Source: Bacteroidetes bacterium GWF2_43_63 (GTDB taxonomy: Bacteria; Bacteroidota; Bacteroidia; Bacteroidales; DTU049). From it: a DNA stretch of 64,000 nt. A model generated the notes under the pieces. The model was not told the origin of the DNA. It made no database searches and saw only the letters and a list, made by a program, of their open reading frames with translations. The DNA lies in NCBI GenBank assembly GCA_001769275.1, contig MEOQ01000050.1, forward strand, positions 188,421 through 252,420, given 5' to 3'. A program made the translations under genes and the position numbers. Below, piece by piece: positions 45,409 to 55,086 of the stretch (positions are counted from its first letter, which is position 1; the number at the start of each line of letters is the position of its first letter).

Positions 45409-45720
45409 TTGAAAATATTTGCAGTCATATTAAGTGTTTATATTGTTGCTCTGACAATGGTTCCTTGTGTTGATAATCATCTGAATGATTCAGCATCAAC
45501 CATTGAATTGTGTCAGAAAACCAATGATTCTGATTCTTCTGATATTGACTTATGCTCTCCATTTTGCACGTGTAGTTGCTGTGGTACAAGCATCTCGTTT
45601 GAACTTCACGTTTTTTTTAGTGCAATAACAGTAACCCCTTCTGTACAAAAATTTTATTTCAGAACAATTTATGTTACTGAAATAGCAATTGCTATCTGGC
45701 AACCCCCGAAAATTTCCTGA
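45409..45720 (+). CDS. Cysteine-rich DUF6660-like membrane protein
   Basis: A 103-residue protein beginning (TTG start) MKIFAVILSVYIVALTMVPCVDN: a hydrophobic helix with a Cys, a polar stretch rich in Ser and Asp, then CSPFCTCSCCG, which could bind metal, and a hydrophobic FELHVFFSAITV segment. Similar small proteins of unknown function stand before CzcA/CusA genes in Bacteroidota. A role in metal sensing or delivery in the periplasm is inferred from Cys content and position. No ATG is available nearby. Confidence 0.7.
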   Translation: MKIFAVILSVYIVALTMVPCVDNHLNDSASTIELCQKTNDSDSSDIDLCSPFCTCSCCGTSISFELHVFFSAITVTPSVQKFYFRTIYVTEIAIAIWQPPKIS

Positions 45721-45842
45721 CTCTTTTGCCGGTTGTAATACGCTTTGGTTAATCAGACATTCTTTGATTATGACAATTACATATTGTCAGCAAGTAACCG
45801 GTTTTTTCATTCATTCTTATTATTCATTTTAAACATTTCGTT

Positions 45843-48800
45843 ATGATTGACAGAATCATCAGGTTCTCAATAAACAACAAGTTAATTATAGGTTTATTTG
45901 TTGTAGCCCTGGTTGCATGGGGTATATTTTCACTAAAAAAGCTGCCAATTGACGCAGTCCCAGATATTACCAACAATCAGGTTCAGATAATTTCCATTGC
46001 TCCCACACTGGCAGCTAATGAAGTGGAACAGTTTATAACAGCCCCTATCGAAGTATCGGTAGCAAATATTCCCAATCAGGTGGAGCTTCGTTCAATTTCA
46101 CGTTTGGGATTGTCGGTTGTTACTGTTGTGTTCAAAGACAATGTAGACATGTATTGGGCAAGGCAGCAGATTTCAGAACGCCTCAAAGAAGCCGAAGAAC
46201 TTATTCCCGAAGGTGTTACAACCCCCCAGATGGCTCCCATTTCTACCGGGTTAAGTGAAATATATCAGTACGTTCTGAAGGTCAAGCCGGGTTATGAGAA
46301 GATGTACGATCCTATGCAATTGCGTACCATACAGGACTGGATCGTTCGACGTGAAATGCTGGGTACACCCGGTGTTGCTGATGTAAACAGTTATGGTGGT
46401 TTTATGCAGCAGTACGAAGTGTCTGTAAATCCTGACCAGCTTAAATCAATGAATATAACTCTTGATGACATTTTTGAAGCGCTTGAGCAAAACAATCAGA
46501 ATACCGGCAGTGCTTACATTGATAAGAAGCCACAGGCGTATTTTATTCGTGGTATAGGTTTAGTAACTTCAATAGAGGATATCGAAAATATTGTCGTGAA
46601 AACAACAGACAATAATATTCCAGTTTTAATTAAAGATGTTGCAAATGTGCAAATGGGCAGCGCTCCGAGATATGGGGCATTCATTGTAGATACTATAGGC
46701 GAAGCAGTGGGTGGTGTTGTAATGATGCTCAAAGGAAAAAATGCTTCTGAAGTTATAGATGGTGTAAAAGAAAGAATAGAGCTTATTGAAAAATCTCTTC
46801 CCGAAGGCCTTGAAATTTATGCATTCTACGACCGCACAGAACTGGTCGACAGAGCTGTTGGCACAGTATCAAGAAACCTTATAGAAGGTGGTTTGATTGT
46901 AATTTTTATACTTGTGCTGATGCTCGGTAATTTGAGGGCAGGGCTTATTGTGGCTTCCGTTATCCCGCTTTCCATGCTGTTTGCCATTTCGCTGATGAAT
47001 CTTTTTGGGGTATCGGGAAACCTCATGAGCCTAGGGGCAATTGATTTCGGATTAATTGTTGACGGAGCTGTTATTATTGTGGAAAGCGTGGTGCACCGAA
47101 TAACGCAAAGCAAGTCCCATCATTTAGGTGTGGCAAAGCTGTCGCAACAGCAAATGGATACCGAAGTGTATGGCTCTTCAAAACGAATGATGAACTCAGC
47201 AACCTTTGGTCAGATTATTATTCTCATCGTTTATCTGCCTATTCTTACCCTTGTCGGTATAGAAGGAAAAATGTTTCGCCCGATGGCAGAAACGGTAAGT
47301 TTTGCAATACTTGGTGCGCTTATCCTTTCTCTTACTTATGTTCCGGTAGCATCAGCACTTTTCCTCAGTAAAAAGACGGTTCATAAAACAAATTTGTCTG
47401 ACAGATTGATGAATTTTCTTCATAAAATTTTCGACCCCTTACTGAATTTTTCACTAAAACATAAAATTGCAGTTGTTTCTGTTTCTGCAGGATTATTTAT
47501 TGGCAGTATTTTTCTTTTCAATTCTTTAGGAGGCGAGTTTATCCCAACACTGGAGGAAGGTGATCTTGCTGCGGGTGTTATGACTTTGCAGGGTGGTTCT
47601 CTTTCTAACACTATTGAAATGGTGGAAAAAGCAAATAAGATCCTGATGGAAAAATTCCCTGAAGTAGAGCACGTGGTATGTAAGATCGGAACAGGGGAAA
47701 TACCGACTGACCCTACACCAATGGAAACGGGAGACTATATCATTGTAATGAAAGATAAAGATGAATGGACAAGTGCATCATCCCGTGAAGAAATGATGGA
47801 GAAGATGCAGGAAGAGCTTTCAGTTCTGAAAGGTGTTGTGTTTACACTTCAGCAACCAATACAAATGCGTTTCAACGAACTTATGACAGGTTCCAAACAG
47901 GATGTGGCAGTCAAAATATTTGGTGATAATCTTGATACTCTTTCTGCGAAAGGTGAAGAATTGGAAATATTAATTCGTGATATAGAAGGTGTTGAAGATG
48001 TTAATGTTGAGAAAGTAACAGGTTCCGGCCAGGTACAGGTCAATTATAACAGAAAAAAAATTGCACAGTATGGATTAAATATTGAGCAGATAAACAGTTT
48101 GCTGAAAACTGCATTTGCAGGCAGTTCAGCAGGTGTGGTATATGATGAAGAAAAACGTTTTGATCTTGTTGTACGGTTTAATAAAGATTTCAGAGATGAT
48201 ATAGAATTTGTCAGAAACCTGTATATACCATTACCTAATGGCAATCAGATAACTCTGGAACAGGTTGCCGATGTCGAAATGAAAACAGGTACTGCACAGA
48301 TATCGCGTGAAAGCACAAAAAGAAGAATTACAGTTCAGTTCAATGTTCGTAACAGAGACGTTCAGTCAATTATTGAGGAAATCAGAGCAGTGCTTGATGA
48401 TAAATTATCGCTTCCACCCGGATATTATATTACCTATGGGGGTCAGTTTGAAAACCTCGTTAACGCAAATAAACGTCTTGCAGTTGCTGTACCTGTCGCG
48501 TTGATTCTCATTTTCATTCTGCTTTTCTTCACTTTCAGATCATTAAAACAAACATTGCTGGTATACTCAGCTGTTCCACTTTCTATGATTGGTGGCGTTT
48601 TTGCTCTTTTCATTAGGGATATGAATTTTAGTATTTCTGCGGGTATCGGCTTCATTGCTTTGTTTGGTGTAGCCGTTCTGAACGGTATTGTCCTGATAGC
48701 CGAATTTAACCGACTTGAAAAAGAAGATGGAATAACAGATATTTACGACAGGGTGCGTAAAGGCATCAAAGCCCGGTTCAGGCCTGTTCTAATGACGGCT

Positions 48801-50207
48801 GCGGTTGCATCCATGGGATTTTTACCTATGGCATTATCAACATCAGCCGGAGCAGAAGTTCAGAAGCCTTTGGCAACAGTAGTAATAGGTGGTTTAATCA
48901 CAGCCACATTGCTTACACTTGTCGTTCTCCCTGTGTTGTACATTCTCTTTTCCAGTAAGCGTAAACCAAAAAAAGTATCGCCTCCTAAAATTAGTATTGT
49001 TCTTGTGCTTGCAGCAGGCCTTAACATACTCACCTTGTCTGAATCCAATGCACAGAACACAAAATCTTTTACGCTTGATCAGGTAGTGCAGGCATCAATA
49101 ACAAACAATGGCTTAATAAAATCGGCTAATCTGAATGTGGAATATCAGAAAAAACTGAAAGCAGCAAGCTGGCAGTATGAAAAAACAGGTTTTGAATATT
49201 CCTATGGTCAGACAAATTCTTTTATCAAGGATAATGGTTTTAGTGTGTCACAGAATTTTCCGTCAATATTTCAGAATGTAGGTCGTTCAAAACTAGCAGA
49301 TGCTTATGTGAAATCGGCTGAATATAACGTGTCGTATTCTGAAACTGAAGTTGTAAGCGCGGTGAAGTCATATTATTTTCAGTTGCTGTATAATTACTCC
49401 TTGCTGAATTTGCTGAATTATCAGGATAGGCTTTATACAGATTTTCTTAAAGCGGCTACACTTAAAAACGCAACCGGTGAAACACCCTTGCTTGAAAAAG
49501 TAACTGCAGAAACCCGCCTGTTTGAAATAAAAACCCTTATCAAACAGGTCATGGCGGACATTCTAATAAATAAGCAGAAATTGCAGGTATTGATGAAAGA
49601 GCCAAACCCTGTTGAAATTGTAGATACTGCATTATATGAAATTGATTTCTCTTTTGTTCTCGACAGCTCTGCCATTATTGCTAATCCTGGCCTCGCAATT
49701 ATGAAACAGCAAATAGAAATCAGCAGGCGTGAAACTCAGATAGAAAAACTCGCTTTTCTTCCTGATCTGTCGGTTGGCTATTTCAATCAAACTAATAAAG
49801 ACCTCGATAATGCTTATCGTTTTACTGGAGTACAAGTAGGGGTTTCAATACCATTGCTGTTCTTTTCACAGTCGGCAAAAGTTGAAGCAGGTAAAATAAA
49901 CCAGATGATTTCTCAAAACAATTATGAATACTATTTGACAACTCTAAAGGGCGAGTTTAACGCACTAATACAGGAATATCTGAAACTGAAAACAAGTCTG
50001 GATTATTACGAATCATACGCAAACAAGCAATCTGAGCTGATAATTGAACAGTCAAAGAGGAGTTATATGGCTGGTAGTATAGATTATGTGGAGTATGTGC
50101 TGAATCTTGATGAGGCACTGGAAATTAAATCCAACTACCTGCTAACACTCAGTTTGTATAATGAGTCAATTATTGCTATTGAAAAACTCATGGGTAATGC
50201 TCAATAA
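45843..50207 (+). CDS. czcA: Heavy-metal RND pump fused to its outer-membrane factor (CzcA-CzcC)
   Basis: A 1454-residue protein. Residues 1-1040 are a full HME-type RND pump with 12 membrane segments; TM4 has D401-FGLIVD407-GAVIIVE414, the DFGx3DGAx3VE motif of divalent-cation (Zn/Co/Cd/Ni) pumps, not the Cu/Ag type. The fusion joint (about 1050-1066) is a hydrophobic stretch resembling a leftover signal peptide (VLVLAAGLNILTLSESNAQ). Residues 1067-1454 form a TolC/CzcC-like outer-membrane factor with long helices. Such fusions are known in Bacteroidota. It should be proteolytically separated or span both membranes. It is 122 bases after the DUF6660-like gene; czcB follows after 40 bases. 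Confidence 0.95.
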   Translation: MIDRIIRFSINNKLIIGLFVVALVAWGIFSLKKLPIDAVPDITNNQVQIISIAPTLAANEVEQFITAPIEVSVANIPNQVELRSISRLGLSVVTVVFKDNVDMYWARQQISERLKEAEELIPEGVTTPQMAPISTGLSEIYQYVLKVKPGYEKMYDPMQLRTIQDWIVRREMLGTPGVADVNSYGGFMQQYEVSVNPDQLKSMNITLDDIFEALEQNNQNTGSAYIDKKPQAYFIRGIGLVTSIEDIENIVVKTTDNNIPVLIKDVANVQMGSAPRYGAFIVDTIGEAVGGVVMMLKGKNASEVIDGVKERIELIEKSLPEGLEIYAFYDRTELVDRAVGTVSRNLIEGGLIVIFILVLMLGNLRAGLIVASVIPLSMLFAISLMNLFGVSGNLMSLGAIDFGLIVDGAVIIVESVVHRITQSKSHHLGVAKLSQQQMDTEVYGSSKRMMNSATFGQIIILIVYLPILTLVGIEGKMFRPMAETVSFAILGALILSLTYVPVASALFLSKKTVHKTNLSDRLMNFLHKIFDPLLNFSLKHKIAVVSVSAGLFIGSIFLFNSLGGEFIPTLEEGDLAAGVMTLQGGSLSNTIEMVEKANKILMEKFPEVEHVVCKIGTGEIPTDPTPMETGDYIIVMKDKDEWTSASSREEMMEKMQEELSVLKGVVFTLQQPIQMRFNELMTGSKQDVAVKIFGDNLDTLSAKGEELEILIRDIEGVEDVNVEKVTGSGQVQVNYNRKKIAQYGLNIEQINSLLKTAFAGSSAGVVYDEEKRFDLVVRFNKDFRDDIEFVRNLYIPLPNGNQITLEQVADVEMKTGTAQISRESTKRRITVQFNVRNRDVQSIIEEIRAVLDDKLSLPPGYYITYGGQFENLVNANKRLAVAVPVALILIFILLFFTFRSLKQTLLVYSAVPLSMIGGVFALFIRDMNFSISAGIGFIALFGVAVLNGIVLIAEFNRLEKEDGITDIYDRVRKGIKARFRPVLMTAAVASMGFLPMALSTSAGAEVQKPLATVVIGGLITATLLTLVVLPVLYILFSSKRKPKKVSPPKISIVLVLAAGLNILTLSESNAQNTKSFTLDQVVQASITNNGLIKSANLNVEYQKKLKAASWQYEKTGFEYSYGQTNSFIKDNGFSVSQNFPSIFQNVGRSKLADAYVKSAEYNVSYSETEVVSAVKSYYFQLLYNYSLLNLLNYQDRLYTDFLKAATLKNATGETPLLEKVTAETRLFEIKTLIKQVMADILINKQKLQVLMKEPNPVEIVDTALYEIDFSFVLDSSAIIANPGLAIMKQQIEISRRETQIEKLAFLPDLSVGYFNQTNKDLDNAYRFTGVQVGVSIPLLFFSQSAKVEAGKINQMISQNNYEYYLTTLKGEFNALIQEYLKLKTSLDYYESYANKQSELIIEQSKRSYMAGSIDYVEYVLNLDEALEIKSNYLLTLSLYNESIIAIEKLMGNAQ

Positions 50208-50247
50208 TTCAAATTTCCAAAACACGAACTTTAAAAATTTAAAAAAT

Positions 50248-51426
50248 ATGAAAACAAAGTTGTTATTGATAATGTTAGCAATAGCAGTGTTTGCTGTTAG
50301 CTGCAATAGTAAAAAAGATGAAGCCGTACAAAATGGCGAACATGAAGAACTACCTGCAAATGTAGTTGAAATGGATGATGCTCAGTATAATGCTGCCGGT
50401 ATAGAACTGGGTTATGTTGAACACAAAGAACTCAGTTCAGTTTTAACTGTAAACGGCATGGTGAGTGTTTTACCTCAGAATCTTGTTTCGGTTTCTGCAA
50501 TAATGGGTGGGTATATAAAAAGCACATCACTTGTTCAGGGTAGCCCTGTTACTCAGGGACAGGTAATCGCTGTAATTGAAAACCCCGATTTCATTGAGTT
50601 GCAACAAAACTACCTCGAAAGCAAAAGTAAACTGGATTATGCTGAGACTGAATATAATAGGCAGAAAGAGTTGCACAAGGAAAATGTAAATTCTGCTAAG
50701 TCTTATGAACTCGCATTGTCTGAATACAAAACACTCCAATCGTCAGTTGCTGCGCTTGAACAAAAATTGAGACTTATTGGTATTAATTCAAAAAGCCTTA
50801 CAGTTGATAAAATTTCTTCATCTGTTTCTGTGTATTCGCCGATAAGCGGTTATGTGAAAACCGTCAATGTGAATATAGGTAAGTATGTGAATCCTACGGA
50901 TGTAATTGCCGAAATTGTAAATACGAAGAACATGACGCTAGAACTTACCGTTTTTGAAAAAGATATTGATAAAGTAAATATTGGTCAGAAACTTGATTTC
51001 ATACTGCCCGCAAAGCCAGATGTGAAAATGACTGCAGTAATTTATCAGGTGGGCAAGACTATAAACGATGATAAGACAGTTAAGATATACTGTACCATTG
51101 AGAAGGAAAATAAAAATTTATTACCTGGTATGTACGTGAGTGCTACAATAGAAACACAAAGTGATTCCGTTACAGCACTACCTAAAGAAGCAGTTCTGTC
51201 GTTTGAAGATAAAAATTATATTTTCATCTATTTAGAAAAGAAAAAAGAAGGTGAAGTGTATGTAACATTGTTCGAAGCTGTTGAAATTGAAAAAGGTGTT
51301 ACTGAAAATGGTTATATTCAAGTAACTTTGCCTGTAAAATATGATTTGAAAACAACAAAAATTGTACTAAAAGGTGCTTACAACCTGCTTTCTGCCTTGA
51401 AAAATGCCGGGGATATGGCCTGTTAA
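50248..51426 (+). CDS. czcB: Periplasmic adaptor (membrane fusion) lipoprotein, CzcB/CusB type
   Basis: A 392-residue lipoprotein: signal with lipobox AVSC (about residues 16-19), then barrel-sandwich halves (VSVSAIMGGYIKSTSLVQGSPVTQGQVIAVIENPDF and SSVSVYSPISGYVKTVNVNIGKYV) on either side of a helical hairpin (about 115-180), and a beta-barrel domain with LPAKPDVKMTAVIYQVG. It links the inner-membrane pump with the outer-membrane factor. The ATG at 50248 is chosen for the signal; an earlier frame start overlaps czcA. Confidence 0.93.
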   Translation: MKTKLLLIMLAIAVFAVSCNSKKDEAVQNGEHEELPANVVEMDDAQYNAAGIELGYVEHKELSSVLTVNGMVSVLPQNLVSVSAIMGGYIKSTSLVQGSPVTQGQVIAVIENPDFIELQQNYLESKSKLDYAETEYNRQKELHKENVNSAKSYELALSEYKTLQSSVAALEQKLRLIGINSKSLTVDKISSSVSVYSPISGYVKTVNVNIGKYVNPTDVIAEIVNTKNMTLELTVFEKDIDKVNIGQKLDFILPAKPDVKMTAVIYQVGKTINDDKTVKIYCTIEKENKNLLPGMYVSATIETQSDSVTALPKEAVLSFEDKNYIFIYLEKKKEGEVYVTLFEAVEIEKGVTENGYIQVTLPVKYDLKTTKIVLKGAYNLLSALKNAGDMAC

Positions 51427-51444
51427 TAGTATTCATTAAAAAAA

Positions 51445-51756
51445 ATGGAAGTTATGAAAGAGATAAAAGCGATCGTAAAACCTTTTAAGGTAGACAATAT
51501 TCTGAACAAATTGCTCGAAGCAGGATATCCTAATATTAAAGTTTGCCTTGGTGAAGGCACAGGAACCTACACCGGCGATGATTCCAATAATTCAACCTGT
51601 TTTGCACTCACAAATGTGGAAGTGGCGAAGATTGAAATTGTTTGTAGTGATGCAGAAATAGAAAAAGTAATCGCTATTATTTCTGCTCAGGGTCGCACAG
51701 GCAACCCTGGTGACGGTATCTTTGCATCACCGATATTGCTAAGGCATTTCGTTTAA
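51445..51756 (+). CDS. PII-like protein of a metal efflux operon
   Basis: A 103-residue PII-superfamily protein. KEIKAIVKPFKVDNILNKLLEAG matches the PII N-terminus, and the end QGRTGNPGDGIFASPI carries the RTGxxGDGxIF signature that binds nucleotide phosphates in GlnB. The T-loop is changed (TGTYTGDDSNNSTCF), so GlnB function is unlikely. PII-like proteins of this branch sit next to metal RND pumps (PII-NG type). It may sense nucleotides or metal and adjust the pump. Start at 51445; a second ATG is three codons in. Confidence 0.85.
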   Translation: MEVMKEIKAIVKPFKVDNILNKLLEAGYPNIKVCLGEGTGTYTGDDSNNSTCFALTNVEVAKIEIVCSDAEIEKVIAIISAQGRTGNPGDGIFASPILLRHFV

Positions 51757-51881
51757 AATCTGGCGAAGAACTTAATTTTTGAGAGTGATGCACAAATTAA
51801 TCATTGGTCAACAATCAGTTAATCAACCATGCAGGAAATCAACCCCCTGCATGGTATTAGCAGTGGGTATAAGGTAATACT

Positions 51882-52406
51882 ATGAACAGAATAATTATAT
51901 TTTCAGTACTACTGTCCGTTCTGGTATCCACCAATATTGTGGAAAGCCAAGCGCAAAGTATTTACCGTACTCAGAACGGCTATGTATTAGCAGCGAGAAT
52001 GTATTGCGATTCTTCATTTTTTGCCGAAAGCCAAAATCTTATAATTAAGTATGATTAGGCAAGCAAAAGTATTTATGGCGACATGAACGCGCAAACCTTA
52101 ATAAGTGAAATAGCATTTTTGGACAGTGTCTTTGCTGTGAAACCAAGGCAGTTATATTTTTCCGGCCATATCATAGTCGATTTTCTCACCTGGGATCATA
52201 ATGAATACAATTTGGATGTGCTTTTTAAAATTGTGTTCATTGACGTAAAGGTCAGCCCTGTGGCAAAAATGAGATTCAGCCATGTTGACAGATTGTTGAA
52301 TTATACCTGCATTATGGAGGCCTCGTTCAATTTGGACTTGAATGACTTTATATCAACATTCACGAGCAATTCGGTTCTGACATCAGTGTTCAGTTCCTGC
52401 AATTAA
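51882..52406 (+). pseudogene. Periplasmic (YceI-like?) protein gene with one in-frame amber stop
   Basis: From the ATG at 51882 the frame gives a signal peptide (MNRIIIFSVLLSVLVSTNIV... SQA), then NGYVLAARMYCDSSFFAES, up to TAG at 52056-52058. The same frame stays open to 52406 without any other stop, and its first downstream ATG (52083) is in frame. Joined, it would be a ~174-residue periplasmic protein; the pattern of alternating beta residues (SKSIYGDMNAQTL ... RQLYFSGHIIVDF) is weakly YceI-like. A single-base change is the simplest explanation; suppression or a sequencing error is also possible. Confidence 0.6.
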
Positions 52407-52430
52407 TTTTAAGAAAGGAGTGGAAATAAA

Positions 52431-54518
52431 ATGAAAAAGTACAAGCTTAAAAATCTCGATTGTGCATCCTGTGCTTCAAAGATAGAAGGCGGCGTTGCGA
52501 AGCTTGAAGATGTGAAATTTGTGAATGTAAATTTCGCAACCTCAACCCTCACCATTGATGCCGATAACATGGAAAAGGTGAAAGCCCGTATTAAGGAGAT
52601 TGAGCCTGAAGTTGAAATTGAAGACAATGACAAGGTGAAAACCATAGTTTCTACAAATGAACTTGTGGAAAACAAATGGGCAATTATTAAAGCAACTTCA
52701 GGGCTACTTCTTTTACTTGCAGGGATGATATTCGAGGGCGAACTGCACAATACCCCTTTTCACATTGCGGAATATGCAGTATTTGTTGTAGCATACCTGA
52801 TTGTAGGCTGGAACGTTATCGCATCAGCTGTTAAAAACATCGCTAGGGGGCAGGTTTTTAATGAGCAATTTTTAATGACCATTGCCACACTTGGAGCTTT
52901 TGCAATTGCTGAAATGCCCGAAGCCGTTGCAGTAATGTTATTTTACATAGTTGGCGAGCTGTTTCAGGATATTGCCGTGGGCCGTTCCCGTAAATCCATC
53001 AAAGCCCTTCTGGAAATCAAACCCGATTATGCCAACCTTAAATCAGGTGCGGAAATACAAAAAGTTTCACCGGAAGAAGTGAAAATCGGCGATACTATTA
53101 TCGTTAAACCGGGAGAAAAAGTACCGCTTGACGGAAGAGTGCTTGATGGTACTTCCTTTGTTGATACCGCCGCCTTAACCGGCGAAAGTGTTCCCCGGAA
53201 AGTAAAAGAAACAGACGAAGTGCTGGCCGGGATGATTAACCAGTCTGGTCTGCTTATTATAGAAGTGAAGAAAACATTTGGTGAATCTTCCATTTCCAGA
53301 ATACTTGAACTGGTGGAAAATGCCACATCTCAAAAAGCAGAGACTGAAAAATTCATTACAACGTTTGCAAAGTATTATACTCCGGCTATAGTATTTAGCG
53401 CTCTATTACTTGCTGTAATCCCTCCTTTGATTATAACTGGAGCAACTTTCGGCGATTGGATTTACCGTGCATTAGTGGTACTTGTAATTTCATGTCCCTG
53501 TGCGTTGGTAATAAGCATTCCCTTGGGTTATTTTGGTGGTGTAGGCAGGGCTTCACGAAAGGGAATCCTGGTGAAAGGTTCAAATTTTCTCGATGCCTTA
53601 ACGCAGGTTAAAACGGTGGTGTTTGATAAAACAGGAACGCTCACGAAAGGCGACTTCAAAGTTTCGGAAATTGTCACTTCAAATGGCTATTCCAAAGAAG
53701 AAATACTGAAATATGCTGCTTATGCGGAATCCGGCTCTAACCATCCGGTGGCAAAATCCATCACCGATGCGTTTCACAATAAAATAGACAATACAAGGAT
53801 TAAACAAGCCGAAGAAATTTCCGGGCATGGCATTAAGGCTATTATTGATGATAAAGCAGTACTTGCAGGTAACGATAAGCTATTACATAAAGAAAACATT
53901 GACCATCCTATTTGTAATGTGGAAGGAACTGTGGTGCATATTGCCTTTAACAAAGTTTATGCGGGGCATATTATCATTTCCGACAATTTAAAAGATGATG
54001 CAAAGGAAACGATTGAAAAATTAAAAGCACGAAATATTCAAACGGTAATGCTTACTGGCGATAACAAGTATGCAGCAGAGTTCTTTGCTAAGAAATTAGG
54101 GATAGACAGGTATTACTCAGAACTGTTACCCGAAGACAAGGTAAAACACATCGAAAATCTGATAAATGAAAACAAAGTCGGCAAAGTAGCCTTTGTTGGC
54201 GACGGTATAAACGATGCCCCGGTAATTGCACGTGCAGATGTGGGCATTGCAATGGGTGCGCTCGGTTCTGATGCTGCAATTGAAACCGCCGACGTGGTGT
54301 TGATGACCGATTCGCCTTCAAAAGTAATTGATGCAATTGATGTTGCTAAGAAAACAAGGAATATTGTCTGGCAGAATATCATTTTTGCGATGGGCATAAA
54401 GCTAATTTTCATAGTGCTTGGCATATTCGGTATTGCCACCATGTGGGAAGCGGTTTTTGGCGATATTGGTGTTGCTTTGATAGCTGTTTTTAATGCTATA
54501 AGGATATTAAGAGATTAA
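52431..54518 (+). CDS. Zn/Cd-type P1B heavy-metal ATPase
   Basis: A 695-residue metal-exporting ATPase. It has an N-terminal HMA domain with C11-ASC14, TGES in the actuator domain, CPC at 355-357 in TM6, phosphorylated D399 in DKTGT, HP in SNHPVAKS and GDGINDAP. The last membrane helices keep Lys (MGIKLIF) and Asp (VFGDIGV), the pair that defines the Zn/Cd/Pb class (P1B-2, as ZntA). With the CzcABC-type pump this gives cytoplasm-to-periplasm and periplasm-to-outside export. A Shine-Dalgarno-like AAAGGAG lies about 11 bases upstream. It is the last gene of the island. Confidence 0.94.
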   Translation: MKKYKLKNLDCASCASKIEGGVAKLEDVKFVNVNFATSTLTIDADNMEKVKARIKEIEPEVEIEDNDKVKTIVSTNELVENKWAIIKATSGLLLLLAGMIFEGELHNTPFHIAEYAVFVVAYLIVGWNVIASAVKNIARGQVFNEQFLMTIATLGAFAIAEMPEAVAVMLFYIVGELFQDIAVGRSRKSIKALLEIKPDYANLKSGAEIQKVSPEEVKIGDTIIVKPGEKVPLDGRVLDGTSFVDTAALTGESVPRKVKETDEVLAGMINQSGLLIIEVKKTFGESSISRILELVENATSQKAETEKFITTFAKYYTPAIVFSALLLAVIPPLIITGATFGDWIYRALVVLVISCPCALVISIPLGYFGGVGRASRKGILVKGSNFLDALTQVKTVVFDKTGTLTKGDFKVSEIVTSNGYSKEEILKYAAYAESGSNHPVAKSITDAFHNKIDNTRIKQAEEISGHGIKAIIDDKAVLAGNDKLLHKENIDHPICNVEGTVVHIAFNKVYAGHIIISDNLKDDAKETIEKLKARNIQTVMLTGDNKYAAEFFAKKLGIDRYYSELLPEDKVKHIENLINENKVGKVAFVGDGINDAPVIARADVGIAMGALGSDAAIETADVVLMTDSPSKVIDAIDVAKKTRNIVWQNIIFAMGIKLIFIVLGIFGIATMWEAVFGDIGVALIAVFNAIRILRD

Positions 54519-55086
54519 TAACCTTGTGATTGAGAAAATCTATATGAAATATTACTATCAATAAACATCTTTGTTTTGGCCGCTCTATGTGAAATTGGCG
54601 GTTGTTACAAGATTTTGCTATGGCTTCGTGAACACAAGCTCTGGTTGTCCATTCATCGCCACCGATTCCGGAGCAATGAGAGCCAGTGATTACGGAACAA
54701 TCACCACCACTCACTCCCGAATAATTCATAACGATTCTCCCAAAACTTCCTGTTCCAACTTATCCAAAAACTCATAAATCATTTCCACCTGAAACATCAA
54801 CAGTGGACGGCGGGTGAGTTTGAGTTTCTTTTCGATGGGTTTGAGCCATTTGCGGAAAGTGACAGATTTTCGCTATTCCTTCAATACTTCACAGGCAGAT
54901 CTCTGAAAAAACGCTTCAGGAGCGAATTGCGATAGCAATCGAAACAGGATGACAACTTTTTTTGACATTCAGTTGCGGGTTGCGTAGGGTGTTTCACCGC
55001 TGGTCTCGGCATGAGAGCAACAGTTGCAAATGAATAAAGGGAAATAATCTAAACGATTCTGGAATTGCTTTAATAGCATTTTCTGA
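54519..55086. other. Spacer with a truncated HTH gene and a dispersed repeat
   Basis: Between 54659 and about 54860 the DNA is a diverged copy of 62327-62510. The strand-minus part 54860-54726 encodes the C-terminal two thirds of the same small HTH protein (FRKWLKPIEKKLKLTRRPLL) but its N-terminus is gone, so this is a pseudogene. The repeat at 54915-54956 is an inverted copy of 23792-23834. Nothing else is seen. Confidence 0.7.
54726..54860 (-). pseudogene. Truncated copy of the small HTH gene
   Basis: It reads TFRKWLKPIEKKLKLTRRPL then MFQVEMIYEFLDKLEQEVLGESL and a stop; compare the intact gene at 62352-62561. Homology breaks at about 54860, removing the first ~20 residues. It marks the right edge of the metal island. 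Confidence 0.7.

Noticed and set aside
45843..50207. Copper/silver pump (CusA) assignment
   Set aside because: TM4 motif is D401-FGxxxD407-GAxxxVE414, typical of divalent-cation CzcA-type pumps, and the linked ATPase has Zn/Cd-type residues.
52056..52058. TAG as a pyrrolysine or other recoded codon
   Set aside because: No pyl genes or recoding element visible, and the organism's affiliation does not suggest it; nonsense mutation is simpler.
54496..54729. 77-codon minus frame after the P-type ATPase
   Set aside because: It lies partly within the ATPase gene and partly in repeated spacer; no ribosome site or homology.
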